Assembly (NCBI GenBank): GCA_015057715.1
Contig: SVDS01000001.1
Coordinates: 1 to 64,000, forward strand
Direction of reading: 5' to 3'
Source: Paenibacillaceae bacterium
GTDB lineage: Bacteria; Bacillota; Clostridia; Lachnospirales; Lachnospiraceae
Length of the DNA stretch: 64,000 nucleotides
In this document: positions 17,877 to 25,885 of the stretch, piece by piece
How positions within the stretch are numbered: position 1 is the stretch's first letter
Layout of the letters: each line of letters opens with the position of its first letter
The notes under the pieces: generated by a model
The model's database searches: none
Seen by the model: the letters and a program-made list of their open reading frames with translations, nothing else
Told to the model about the DNA's origin: nothing
Made by a program: the position numbers and the translations under genes

Positions 17877-18802
17877 GGGGTATTCTCTCCTTTCTGCTGT
17901 ATTTCACTAATGCTGATATTAAGAATCAGACCGTTCCTTAATTCAAACTGGAGCTTTCCCTCCGGGTGGACTATAATCTTACGTACAGTCTGCTGAAAAA
18001 GCTTTTCCTCAAATTTCACCTGTACTTCTTTTCCGGACACTGCGGTTCTTAGCTTATCAGTCTGATAGTCTGTGTCATTAATAACCGCCGACCGATACTG
18101 CTCCCTTGCCCGGTCAAAAGCCAGCCTTTTGATTTCCTCTGCTGTATACTGTCCCGTTTCAAAAGCCGTCTGTATCTGTAGTGTCAATTTTTCACAGGCA
18201 GGGCATGGAAACGGCAGCTTAATCCGGTGCTTTGGCTCCAGCATATCAGGTTCCGCTATTATCCGGTTGATGATGTTGACAAAGGCATTCTCGATTACAG
18301 CATCCGTCAGAAATATATTGCGGCAACAAACCCGTTTCTCCTTGATGTAATGCTTGCATTTCCATTTGATATTCTCGCCAGGCTTGTCGCATTGCTCCAC
18401 ATATCTTCGGTATGGTTGTCCGCAGACACCGCAATAAAGCTTTCCGCCTAACAGTGTTTGGTTTCGGAAGCTATTAGGCTGTACATATCTGCCAAGCTTT
18501 TTTACCTGCTCCTCTCTGCGGCACTGTACCTGCTCGAAAATTTTTGTATCAATCAAAGGCGGGTAAAATTCATCACCTGTGTATTTTCTATTTTCCAATA
18601 TTTTTCCAACTGAACCGTGATTCCACGAGCGCCTATGACTGGCATTCAATACACCTTGTTCTGTTAAGTTCTTTGCAATCTGGCGGGTGGCGATTCCAGT
18701 AAGATACTCTTGAAAAACAGCCCTTACAACCTTTGCAGTTTCTGGCATAATCTCCGCCTTCCCATCGATAATCTGATAGCCAAAGGGTATATGTCTCTGC
18801 AT
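17864..18802 (-). CDS. Recombinase-like protein lacking the catalytic domain
   Basis: A 312-aa protein that begins directly in the recombinase domain (PFGYQIIDGKAEIMPETAKV) and continues into a zinc ribbon (LYCGVCGQPYRR, CKHYI) and the C-terminal helical region. The resolvase domain with the catalytic serine is absent. The start is a clean ATG at 18802 with GAAAGGAGCG upstream, and the previous gene stops 3 nt before it, so this is an intact gene. It keeps the DNA-binding half of a large serine recombinase and may direct site choice or serve as a directionality partner for the two full-length enzymes in the operon. Confidence 0.85.
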   Translation of the reverse strand: MQRHIPFGYQIIDGKAEIMPETAKVVRAVFQEYLTGIATRQIAKNLTEQGVLNASHRRSWNHGSVGKILENRKYTGDEFYPPLIDTKIFEQVQCRREEQVKKLGRYVQPNSFRNQTLLGGKLYCGVCGQPYRRYVEQCDKPGENIKWKCKHYIKEKRVCCRNIFLTDAVIENAFVNIINRIIAEPDMLEPKHRIKLPFPCPACEKLTLQIQTAFETGQYTAEEIKRLAFDRAREQYRSAVINDTDYQTDKLRTAVSGKEVQVKFEEKLFQQTVRKIIVHPEGKLQFELRNGLILNISISEIQQKGENTPCKQ

Positions 18803-18804
18803 TC

Positions 18805-20412
18805 TTAACGCTCCTTTCCATAGTCTTCTTCCAGTTCCAGTCCATTTTTAAGTTGGAAAACCAGCCGACTTCCAGAAAAGGCGGTTACTCTGTGGATAAC
18901 CATCTGGAAGAGCTCCTCGTCAAAATCCTCTATAATAGAGGGGCGATTTCTGAATACTGTAATCAGGTATTCCGTCTGTCCGATTTCCTCTTCAAACAGC
19001 TTCTGTTCCTTGAGAACCCGCTGTCTACGGTATGCGGCCTCCAGCTCCGTGTCGATTTGGTTTCGTTTCTCTATAAAAACAACAGAGCCTATGCTGCCGT
19101 CCGAAAGGATCTTTTGCAACATATGACTCTGCTGTTTTAATTCCCATATTTTTAGATCCAGTTTAAGCAGTTCCTGCTCCTGCACCGTATCACCTGGCAC
19201 AGCCTTTAAAACTTCCAGCAAAGGAAGCAGGATTTCTTCATAATTACCCACAAGCCGGTTCCACAGGGTGACAAAGGCTTGTTTGATGCAGTCCTCCCGG
19301 ATAGATTTCTGACTACATTTTGAAATATCCTCAATATGCTGACGGCAGCACCATTGAACCTTCTGGTAAGGCTCTCCGATGTAAAGTTTCTGCCGCTTAA
19401 AGGTGCTGCCGCATTCTCCGCAGATAATTTTGCTGCTAAATGCGTATCGGCTTTGATAAACCTCCAGATTCTCCGTACACTGCTTCTGTCTACGGTATTC
19501 ATACAGCTGCCGTACTGCCTGTGCTTCTTCTCTGGTAATAATCGGTTCATGGTTATCGGTAACCAGATATCGGGGCATCTCCCCATGGTTATGTTTCTTA
19601 GTAAAGGGTACTCCCTCTGTCGTGTAGGTCTTTTGGAATAGTAAGTCGCCCTCGTAAAGAGGATTTTGCAAAATCCCCTTGACCACACTATCCTGCCAGC
19701 CCTTTGAGCCCCGAATGGTGGGGATACCCTCCCGGCGCAGCTGCCTGGATATGGCATATGAACCTTTCCCGCCAAGGTACTCATCAAAAATCTTTCGGAT
19801 AATCCTTGCTTCCTGCAGCTGAATCATTAATTCACCTTTTTCATCCTTTTCATATCCATAGGCCGGACTGCCGATGATAAAGGTTCCATTTTGGAAGCGA
19901 TAACGGATAGACCAGCGAATGTTGGTGGATATATTCTCGGACTCGGCCTGCGCTATGGAGCTAAGGATGGTCAGGAGCTGTTCACTTTTTTCAGATAAGG
20001 TGCTTACCCGCTCTTTTTCGAAGTAGATCTCGACACCTAATTTTTTAAGCTCCCGTATGACCTTGATGCTGTCTACTGTATTTCTGGCGAATCGGGTAAC
20101 GGATTTGGTTAGAATCAAATCGATTTTTCCCAAACTGCAATCCTGCAGCATCCGCTGGAATTGGTCCCGTCCGCTGGTTTTCGTGCCGCTTCGCGCCTGA
20201 TCGGCATAAATACCGGCATATATCCAGTTGGCCTTCTCTTCAATCAGGCGGGTATAATACTCCACTTGAGCTTCAAAGGAGCTGTTTTGCTCCGCTGATC
20301 CTGTGCTGACCCGGCAATAAGCACATACTCGCTTAGCTGTAGGCTTCTCCACGCTTATAGCGGTGCTGACAGGCTCAATTTTTATTACTTTTTTAACTGC
20401 TTTCTTATTCAT
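18805..20412 (-). CDS. Large serine recombinase, first of three
   Basis: A 535-aa large serine recombinase from ATG 20412, behind AGAAAGGAGAAAAG. The resolvase domain has its nucleophile in CAYCRVSTGSAEQ (about residues 30-42) and the SVTRFARNTVDS segment. The recombinase domain contains SPAYGYEKDEKGEL, the zinc ribbon IICGECGSTFKRQ with a CRQH pair (about 330-370), and a coiled coil follows. It ends 3 nt before the next gene. It is homologous to the 546-aa enzyme but clearly divergent, so the two probably have different DNA targets or form a heteromer. Confidence 0.9.
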   Translation of the reverse strand: MNKKAVKKVIKIEPVSTAISVEKPTAKRVCAYCRVSTGSAEQNSSFEAQVEYYTRLIEEKANWIYAGIYADQARSGTKTSGRDQFQRMLQDCSLGKIDLILTKSVTRFARNTVDSIKVIRELKKLGVEIYFEKERVSTLSEKSEQLLTILSSIAQAESENISTNIRWSIRYRFQNGTFIIGSPAYGYEKDEKGELMIQLQEARIIRKIFDEYLGGKGSYAISRQLRREGIPTIRGSKGWQDSVVKGILQNPLYEGDLLFQKTYTTEGVPFTKKHNHGEMPRYLVTDNHEPIITREEAQAVRQLYEYRRQKQCTENLEVYQSRYAFSSKIICGECGSTFKRQKLYIGEPYQKVQWCCRQHIEDISKCSQKSIREDCIKQAFVTLWNRLVGNYEEILLPLLEVLKAVPGDTVQEQELLKLDLKIWELKQQSHMLQKILSDGSIGSVVFIEKRNQIDTELEAAYRRQRVLKEQKLFEEEIGQTEYLITVFRNRPSIIEDFDEELFQMVIHRVTAFSGSRLVFQLKNGLELEEDYGKER

Positions 20413-20489
20413 TCTTTTCTCCTTTCTTCGAAGTTTTCCCCCTGTCAGCATCACACATTACCACACCTTCTTGAAGATAGCTAGTGTTT

Positions 20490-20651
20490 TTATGAATATA
20501 CTTCAGCCAATTCTGGTGAAAATGTTTTCCTGTTCAGTACATCAATTTTTTCATATTCCTCTGGCAGTAAAAAGCCGCTGCTGACCATAACCTCCAACAG
20601 TTTTACTGCCAGTTTATATTGCATTTCTCTGGCAATCTTTTCTCTTTCCAT
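20490..20651 (-). CDS. Small 53-aa protein of the recombinase operon, SHOCT-like
   Basis: A 53-aa protein from ATG 20651, which overlaps the previous stop as TAATG, so it is translationally coupled. The sequence is a short amphipathic helical unit (MEREKIAREMQYKLAVKLL, then SGFLLPEEYEKI) resembling the SHOCT-type motif found at the ends of larger proteins. Function is unknown. Its place between the lone resolvase-like domain and the first full recombinase suggests an accessory to the recombination machinery. Confidence 0.65.
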   Translation of the reverse strand: MEREKIAREMQYKLAVKLLEVMVSSGFLLPEEYEKIDVLNRKTFSPELAEVYS

Positions 20652-21061
20652 TACATATCCCCCTCTGATCTCTGCTGAAAACCGGAATGTGAAATCACAT
20701 CCTGCATTGTTTTCTGGAGCGAAAATGACAGTGCCCCCTCCAGCAGGGAATAAACCGCCACATCGCTCTGGCTGAGCTGCTCCAGACAAGCCATTGTCAG
20801 GCAAATATCCCTGCCTATGCAGGAAAGGCTGTAAACAAGAAGCACGTCCACTGTTCCCGCCGTGACAGCCTCCATGAAGTTCTTCCAGCCTGGCCGGTCA
20901 AACGTAAGACCATCTGACAAATCCTCAGAGGTACCCGCCACCGTGAATCCCTTTTGATCCGCATAATCATAAAGCTCTTTTTTCTGCTTTTTCAGTACAC
21001 CATACACATCTTCTGGTGCATCAATCCTGCAATATAACCATGCACTCAGCTGTCTATCCAT
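20651..21061 (-). CDS. Resolvase-like domain protein without the catalytic serine
   Basis: A 136-aa protein made only of a serine-recombinase N-terminal fold: LYCRIDAPEDVYG takes the place of YCRVS(T), then LSDGLTFDRPGWKNFMEAV and DVLLVYSLSCIGRD match the DGxSGxxxxRPxF and SxxRxxRD segments. The nucleophilic serine position is Asp or Ala and the conserved Arg pair is partly lost, so it should be inactive. It has no DNA-binding domain. Being in one operon with active recombinases, it may dimerise with them as a regulator. It starts at ATG 21061 behind AGGAGGGATTC. Confidence 0.75.
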   Translation of the reverse strand: MDRQLSAWLYCRIDAPEDVYGVLKKQKKELYDYADQKGFTVAGTSEDLSDGLTFDRPGWKNFMEAVTAGTVDVLLVYSLSCIGRDICLTMACLEQLSQSDVAVYSLLEGALSFSLQKTMQDVISHSGFQQRSEGDM

Positions 21062-21098
21062 AATGAATCCCTCCTATCCATTGGTAAAACAAATAAAA

Positions 21099-21479
21099 CT
21101 ACAGCATCCGTATCTCCATTTCTGTTATTCTCTGATCTTCTTCCAATAAATGCCTATGATATTCTTTTTCGCTGACTTCCTCGATTTCAATTGGGTTCTT
21201 TTCTCCTGTCTGCATAGGCACCAATTCCTTTAGAACCTCCTGTAGAAAGGTCTGATCCGGACAGCGGTTGATGAATTCACCAAAGGTATCCAGAATGAAA
21301 CGATCTGCTAAATCAGTTAAAATAATATGATCTGTATTTTCTTGATGCAGCATGATAAAATTTGCAATATTGGCTGAGGACTTCTCAAAATAGAATGTCT
21401 GCCGAGTCCCATCACGACCGTTAACATTGCCAATGATCAATTCTTTTTCCAGGAATTCACTCAGTTGCTGATTATTCAT
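21099..21479 (-). CDS. Hypothetical protein, first gene of the recombinase operon
   Basis: A 126-aa acidic protein from ATG 21479, with AAGGAGGGAAAAGT upstream. It begins NNQQLSEFLEKELIIG and has an alpha/beta first half and a charged helical tail (EVSEKEYHRHLLEEDQ). I do not recognise the family. It follows a roughly 490-nt structured leader and precedes the resolvase-like gene by 37 nt, so it belongs to the mobile-element operon. Confidence 0.65.
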   Translation of the reverse strand: MNNQQLSEFLEKELIIGNVNGRDGTRQTFYFEKSSANIANFIMLHQENTDHIILTDLADRFILDTFGEFINRCPDQTFLQEVLKELVPMQTGEKNPIEIEEVSEKEYHRHLLEEDQRITEMEIRML

Positions 21480-21970
21480 TTACTTTTCCCTCCTTATTGG
21501 TGCTTAATCTTACAAGGACACGGCAGGGCAGAATTGTCCTGCCGCGTAGTTTCTAAGATAAAACAATCTGCTTGTTCTTCATTTAAATGCTTCTATTCGA
21601 CACTACTCCCCGAAGCTTAGGCAACAGCTTAAATGGTCTGTGGTCAGCAGACCTCATAGGAATCTCACCTCCCCGTGGTTCTCACCGGGCCGCCCCCATT
21701 GCGATGTCTGTGGCTGGGCGGAAGTAGCATTATCACTGTCCGTTTCTTTGCGAAACAGCCCACCATGGGCTGTTTTATGACCAGATCTTATCGCTCGTCA
21801 CCTTCGATGCTATCGGTTCGACGGATTGGTAAGGCTGCTTATATGCAGCCTTACCAACCCTCAGGCAGTCTCCGCGTATCTGTCAATGTCGCTGCCGCTC
21901 ATCACGGCTGGACAGATCAAGTATTTATGCTGTTGGATATAAAATTTTCAAAGAGCAAAAAGAGGAACAT
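21480..21970 (-). ncRNA. Structured leader upstream of the recombinase operon
   Basis: About 490 nt without a convincing gene but dense in hairpins. The strongest are a perfect 13-bp stem (21826-21838 with 21845-21857, loop of 6) and a 10-bp stem (AAACAGCCCA 21753-21762 with TGGGCTGTTT 21766-21775). Smaller ones are GGTCTG/CAGACC near 21640 and CGGCAGG/CCTGCCG (21521-21527 with 21538-21544) just before the first gene. A 9-codon reading frame, MKNKQIVLS (21582-21553), ends just before the last hairpin, like a leader peptide with an attenuator, but has no ribosome site. No known RNA family is recognised. Confidence 0.4.
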
Positions 21971-22020
21971 AAAAACCCCCTCACTTACTTTCACGTCCAG
22001 CGAGGGGGTTGAGCGGAATA
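21971..22020 (-). terminator. Intrinsic terminator of the sigma-like gene
   Basis: AACCCCCTC and GAGGGGGTT (21974-21982 with 22012-22020) form a strong stem followed on the minus strand by TTTTT, starting 5 nt after the stop at 22025. Confidence 0.85.
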
Positions 22021-22024
22021 ATTT

Positions 22025-22474
22025 TTAATTTTCCATCAGTTTCTTTAATTTGCTAAGGATTCTTACCTTTCGATCATGTATGGTTCTCTGTGCGATATTT
22101 ATTTCTCTGGATATTTGATGTTCGCTTTTTCCTTTGAAAAACAGCTCTTTTATCAGTTCTTGCTCCTTTGGTGTAAGCATTTCTAAGCAGGAGAGCATTT
22201 TTTCAATTAACACTGCTTGGACTGCGGCATCCTCTACACTTATTTCATCCGATGCAAACTGGTGATTTGAGTCCTCCAGCCGTTCAAAGGAATCCTCCCT
22301 GCTGGGAATGAGAGTAATTGCACAGCTAACGCAGTCAATATGGTAACTTTCCACCTTTAAGTCATACTGCTGATACTCCATTTTGCGGTCACTTTTTTCC
22401 AGTACCTCAATAACCGCATCACTTGCTTCGGGATACCTCTCCCGATAATTAATTTTTCTGATTCTTTTTGCCAT
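22025..22474 (-). CDS. Sigma-70 region 4-like regulator
   Basis: A 149-aa protein; ATG 22474 is chosen because GGAGGA lies 8 nt upstream and the longer frame is implausible. The C-terminal 60 residues form a sigma region 4 type helix-turn-helix: LEMLTPKEQELIKELFFKG, then HQISREINIAQRTIHDRK. The N-terminal part (KSDRKMEYQQYDL) resembles the short sigma-like regulators carried by conjugative and mobilisable elements of Firmicutes. It has its own terminator and probably controls the adjoining recombinase operon or transfer genes. Confidence 0.8.
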   Translation of the reverse strand: MAKRIRKINYRERYPEASDAVIEVLEKSDRKMEYQQYDLKVESYHIDCVSCAITLIPSREDSFERLEDSNHQFASDEISVEDAAVQAVLIEKMLSCLEMLTPKEQELIKELFFKGKSEHQISREINIAQRTIHDRKVRILSKLKKLMEN

Positions 22475-22630
22475 TTGGCTTGTCCTCCATTTCATGATTT
22501 TCAAAATCAAAGAATGAAAAACAAGCGGTGGAGACCTGCATCGGGGTATTGACAAGATTCTATCAAAAGTGACTTTTGTGCTGCCCTCTATTGTAATATT
22601 AGGTCGCCGCAACAGGTTTATTGTCGAAAC

Positions 22631-22672
22631 AAAAAAATCAGCACTACGCCAGGTTAGGTGCAGTACTGATTT
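22631..22672 (-). terminator. Intrinsic terminator in the gene-free stretch
   Basis: AAATCAGCACT (22635-22645) pairs with AGTACTGATTT (22662-22672), one mismatch, and TTTTTTT follows on the minus strand. It ends any transcript coming from the riboswitch before the sigma-like gene. Between it and the riboswitch terminator I see only a 29-codon open frame without a start or ribosome site. Confidence 0.7.
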
Positions 22673-22830
22673 ATTAATATATTTAATTATTGGTGGCTGA
22701 AATGTATGTACTCGGCTGTCTTTATCTCCACCTCAAAAAACAGATGTTGGAATGAAGCATACAGATAACCTCTTATCTAGGCAATATGCAAAAACTGGTA
22801 TCTTCTTTGTATTAAAGACGTTATAAAAGA

Positions 22831-22956
22831 CAAAAACCTGCCCTCAAATGAGGACAGGTACCTTATAGATTCTTCTGACAGCTAGGCTATCATAGTGCAA
22901 AAAACACCTTAGACCCTCGGCTCTGCGTCCCCTTTTTTAACAGGTTTGCCTTTGAC
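22831..22956 (-). promoter_or_regulatory. Cyclic di-GMP-I (GEMM) riboswitch with terminator
   Basis: On the minus strand the GEMM-I core reads in order: GGCAAACC (22950-22943), GGGGACGCAGAGCC (about 22932-22919), GGGTCTAAGG, ATGATAGCC and a closing AGCTGTC (to 22877) that pairs GGCA/TGTC with the 5' end. The spacing and the GGCAAACC, GACGCA.AGCC and GGGTCTAAGG signatures are those of the c-di-GMP-I class. It is followed by a terminator, ACCTGTCCTC/GAGGGCAGGT with TTTTT (22859-22831), so it should act by transcription termination. The P2 loop is A-rich and lacks an obvious GAAA tetraloop. No protein gene follows before the next terminator. Confidence 0.85.
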
Positions 22957-23409
22957 ATATTTTATTATTAATAAAACTATTTTTTATAACTAGGGGTGCT
23001 TCTGTTCTAAATGGATCATGTTATAGCCATACGCTTTGAACTCTGTAATATCTGTTTAAAAATTACAAAATATTAGTTACAACCAAAGCTATCCATTGAG
23101 AAATACACCCATATTAAAGCAACACTTTTGTTTTTTTCTGTAACTGTGTAAATTATAACATGTATACACTGTGGAAACAACAGATAACGACATTTAGTAA
23201 TATCGTTTAATGTGCAAAACACACCAAATATATCATATTGGGAAATGTTTTAAAGAAAACAGAACTGGTAAATAAGGATAAATATATCCCTGATATATTT
23301 GCTGTATTAACAATATATCAATACAATAATTGTACTTTTTCTGTAACTATCTTTTCTTTGTGTGAGGATTTCTCTTTCACAGCGCATCACGAACCCTGGC
23401 ACAGTCCAT
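22957..23409. other. Gene-free AT-rich stretch upstream of the riboswitch
   Basis: About 450 nt with no supportable gene on either strand. On the minus strand TTGTTT, 17 nt, TATAAT (around 23150-23190) is a plausible promoter for the riboswitch transcript. The stretch separates the mobile element from the fermentation operon and may hold the element boundary, but I could not identify an attachment site. Confidence 0.4.
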
Positions 23410-23445
23410 AAAAAAAGCAGACCATTCTGGCGAAATGCTGCTCTT
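23410..23445 (-). terminator. Terminator of the 2-hydroxyacid fermentation operon
   Basis: AGCAG..CATT (from 23416) pairs with AATG.CTGCT (to 23442), and TTTTTTT follows on the minus strand. It lies about 110 nt past the last stop of the ten-gene operon. Confidence 0.75.
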
Positions 23446-23556
23446 TTAAGCCTAATTGTGTAGATCTGATTTTATTCCTAATTGTGTACTAGCCATGCGA
23501 CACACAATTACAGGCGATACTCCAATAGAATACCGCCTTGAAAATAAATATATTAA

Positions 23557-24426
23557 TCACAGAACTAATCCGTTACTCATTCCCAAACCAAACCGTACCC
23601 ATTTATGATGCTCCAAAATCAAGAAAGAGCTATTCGGGCAATTTTTCTCTAAGGATTCTTTTATTTGCCCCAATATATAAGACTCATTCATTTTTTCTGG
23701 CGGCAAAGGGGCATCCTTTAACATTTCCGGATTATTTTTAAACATCACCTCCCATAAATCATAATGGTGAGGAATTACTACTTTAGGATTAATGGCTTTT
23801 ACAAGTGCTGCAAACAACTGCTGATTCTGTTTTGGGCTTACATGCATGATGGCAATATCATTATTTTTATAATGTTCCATGCGGTGCACCTGTTCATCCG
23901 TGGTCATACCGCCCCATACTGCAACGGTAGTACCATCGGACGCGGTGATTTTATAATTCAGCATTTCCAGGAAGCCATACCACATGGCATCATCCTGTAC
24001 TCCGTCATGGGTAAGGTTTACGCCCTCCATATAATAGCTGCCCCGCCTGGATTCCGTATGACGACCGGATATCGCCTCAATTTTCACATCGTTGAATTCA
24101 TACGTTTCACCGCCTCGCACCCGGTAAAGTTTTTCCACATTAAGATGCTTTAGCCTGCAGAGAGGTTCAGCAGACAGATCCCCCACAAGAATCTTGGCAT
24201 CCGGAAACCTTTTTTGTATCTCTCCAATGCTGTCCCCATGGTCAAAATGTATATGGGTCAATAATACATAATCCACCCGTTCAAGAGACTGAACTTCTAA
24301 CGGATAAATTTGAGCGCTTTCCAACCATGGATCCACTAAAAGATGAGCTCCTCCCGGCAGTATGAGTTCAAATCCTGCATTGTTGATCCACCTCAATGAA
24401 ATACCTGAACGAAACATCTGAATCAT
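23557..24426 (-). CDS. Metallo-beta-lactamase-fold hydrolase, UlaG-like
   Basis: A 289-aa MBL-fold hydrolase. The metal motif HIHFDHGD (about residues 57-64) is intact, with further ligands in GRHTESRRG and PHHYDLWE near the C-terminus. The sequence type (IRWINNAGFELILPGGAHLLVDPW, the last strand of which leads to the motif) resembles the UlaG group, whose founder opens L-ascorbate 6-phosphate lactone. The start overlaps the preceding dehydrogenase stop by 4 nt. As the last gene of the operon it could open a lactone form of the hydroxyacid substrate; that is inference. Confidence 0.85.
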   Translation of the reverse strand: MIQMFRSGISLRWINNAGFELILPGGAHLLVDPWLESAQIYPLEVQSLERVDYVLLTHIHFDHGDSIGEIQKRFPDAKILVGDLSAEPLCRLKHLNVEKLYRVRGGETYEFNDVKIEAISGRHTESRRGSYYMEGVNLTHDGVQDDAMWYGFLEMLNYKITASDGTTVAVWGGMTTDEQVHRMEHYKNNDIAIMHVSPKQNQQLFAALVKAINPKVVIPHHYDLWEVMFKNNPEMLKDAPLPPEKMNESYILGQIKESLEKNCPNSSFLILEHHKWVRFGLGMSNGLVL

Positions 24427-25517
24427 TTAATGAAACCTCCTTTTATATTCTTCACTACTTCTTTTCCCATCTCGTCCGTACTGACTAGAATTCTCCCGGA
24501 AAGCCAGATGTCCTTTGTGGAGCATCCGTCTGAAAGAGCCTTTTCCACCGCTTTTTCCAGTGCACAGGCTTCCTCCTCAAGCCCAAAGGTAAAACGAAGC
24601 ATCAGGGCTGCCGCCCCTATCATTCCGATCGGATTAACAATCTGCTTCCCAATGATGGATTCATCTGGATGATGAAGCTGATTGGGGGTGTAAATTCCCC
24701 TGCCATCCTTTGCCAACTCGGCCGAAGCGAAAAGGCAGGGCGTCCCTGTCAGCTGAGTACCTTCATCTGATATGATATCTCCAAACAGGTTCGAGGTAAC
24801 GATCACATCAAAGCTCCACGGTGATTCCATGATTTTCATGGCCGCAGTATCGATATAGCAGTGACTCAGGGAAATTTGCTGATACCTGTTTCCGGTATCC
24901 TGAATAGTCTTTCTCCAGAGCCTGGAACTTTCCAGTACATTAGATTTATCCAGGCTCACTACGGCTTTTTTCCTTTTTTGGGCCAGGTCAAAGGCAATTT
25001 TAGCCGTATTCCTTACAATTAGTTCATTATAGTATTCGTATTCATAGGCTTCACGCCCATGTAATCCCAGTGACGTGACCTTTTCGGAACATAACACGCC
25101 GCCTGCAATGTCCCGCACAAAGACGAAATCCAGCCCCCTGCAGGTAATCCGTTCTTTTAGCGGGGACAATTCAGAAAGGTCTTCATAAAGACGGACCGGC
25201 CTTATATTGGTCGTCACCTCAAGCTCTCTCCGAAGGCGCATGAGTGCATATTCCGGCCTTTTCTCCAAAGGTAGATTACGGTATTTGGAGAGTCCCGTAT
25301 TTCCGAACAGAACAGCAGATGCTTTCCGGCAGACAGACAGGGAATCCTCTGGCAACGGGTTATAGAATGCCTCTATGGCCTCTGCCGAGGCCACAACCTG
25401 TTGTAGATTCAGTTTGTGACCATACAGGCTGCAGACTTCTTTCAAAGCTTCCAGGGCCGGCTTCATCATCTCGGGACCTACACCATCCCCTTTAATGACC
25501 GCAACATCCAGATTCAT
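24423..25517 (-). CDS. Isopropylmalate/isocitrate dehydrogenase family beta-decarboxylating enzyme
   Basis: A 364-aa enzyme of the LeuB/Icd family, which oxidises a (2R,3S)-malate-type acid and decarboxylates it to a 2-oxoacid with NAD(P)+. Seen: VIKGDGVGPEMM at the N-terminus, the substrate-binding RLRRELEVTTNIRPVR (four arginines), and VIVTSNLFGDIISDEGTQL with the metal aspartates. Starts overlap on both sides (ATGA with the thioesterase). Context with a LeuD-LeuC fusion and a hydroxyacid transporter, and absence of leuA and of other leucine genes, argues for a catabolic substrate such as 3-methylmalate, isocitrate or D-malate over leucine synthesis. Confidence 0.88.
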   Translation of the reverse strand: MNLDVAVIKGDGVGPEMMKPALEALKEVCSLYGHKLNLQQVVASAEAIEAFYNPLPEDSLSVCRKASAVLFGNTGLSKYRNLPLEKRPEYALMRLRRELEVTTNIRPVRLYEDLSELSPLKERITCRGLDFVFVRDIAGGVLCSEKVTSLGLHGREAYEYEYYNELIVRNTAKIAFDLAQKRKKAVVSLDKSNVLESSRLWRKTIQDTGNRYQQISLSHCYIDTAAMKIMESPWSFDVIVTSNLFGDIISDEGTQLTGTPCLFASAELAKDGRGIYTPNQLHHPDESIIGKQIVNPIGMIGAAALMLRFTFGLEEEACALEKAVEKALSDGCSTKDIWLSGRILVSTDEMGKEVVKNIKGGFIK

Positions 25518-25870
25518 TTCTCATCATTCACCTTTCTCGGCCTGCCTTCTTCGTCCACAGCGACAAAGATAAAGACTGCTTCGGCCGCAATATCTTCCTG
25601 TCCGTCAATCAGTACCCTGATTCTGACGCGCAGAGAGGTATTCCCCACGGAGACCACCTCTCCCACAATATCTATATACTTTCCCACTGGAATCGGTATC
25701 CTGAATGCCGCCTGCTCCATGGCTACCGTAACCACCTTGCCTCCATCATAGCGGACCGCAGCAATTCCTGCGATCTCGTCCATCCAGCTAAGAAGCTTCC
25801 CTCCGAACAAAATACCGTTTCCATTATCCATGGAGGGCATAACAGCCCTCGACATCTTCGTAACTATCAT
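25514..25870 (-). CDS. Hotdog-fold acyl-CoA thioesterase, YciA-like
   Basis: A 118-aa single hotdog domain. GNGILFGGKLLSWMDEIAG contains the family's conserved (N/H)xxGxxFGGxLLxWxDExA pattern with the catalytic Asp. Such enzymes hydrolyse short acyl-CoAs. It is shorter than E. coli YciA at the C-terminus. It starts at ATG 25870 behind AAGAAAGGG and is coupled to the dehydrogenase. In this operon it could relieve acyl-CoA build-up when CoA is limiting. Confidence 0.85.
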   Translation of the reverse strand: MIVTKMSRAVMPSMDNGNGILFGGKLLSWMDEIAGIAAVRYDGGKVVTVAMEQAAFRIPIPVGKYIDIVGEVVSVGNTSLRVRIRVLIDGQEDIAAEAVFIFVAVDEEGRPRKVNDEK

Positions 25871-25885
25871 TTAAAACCCTTTCTT

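Noticed and set aside
23480..23560. Plus-strand frame containing ITGDTPIEYRLENKY, like an IS3 transposase or AraC end
   Set aside because: Too short and too weak to assign; it runs into the end of the hydrolase gene.
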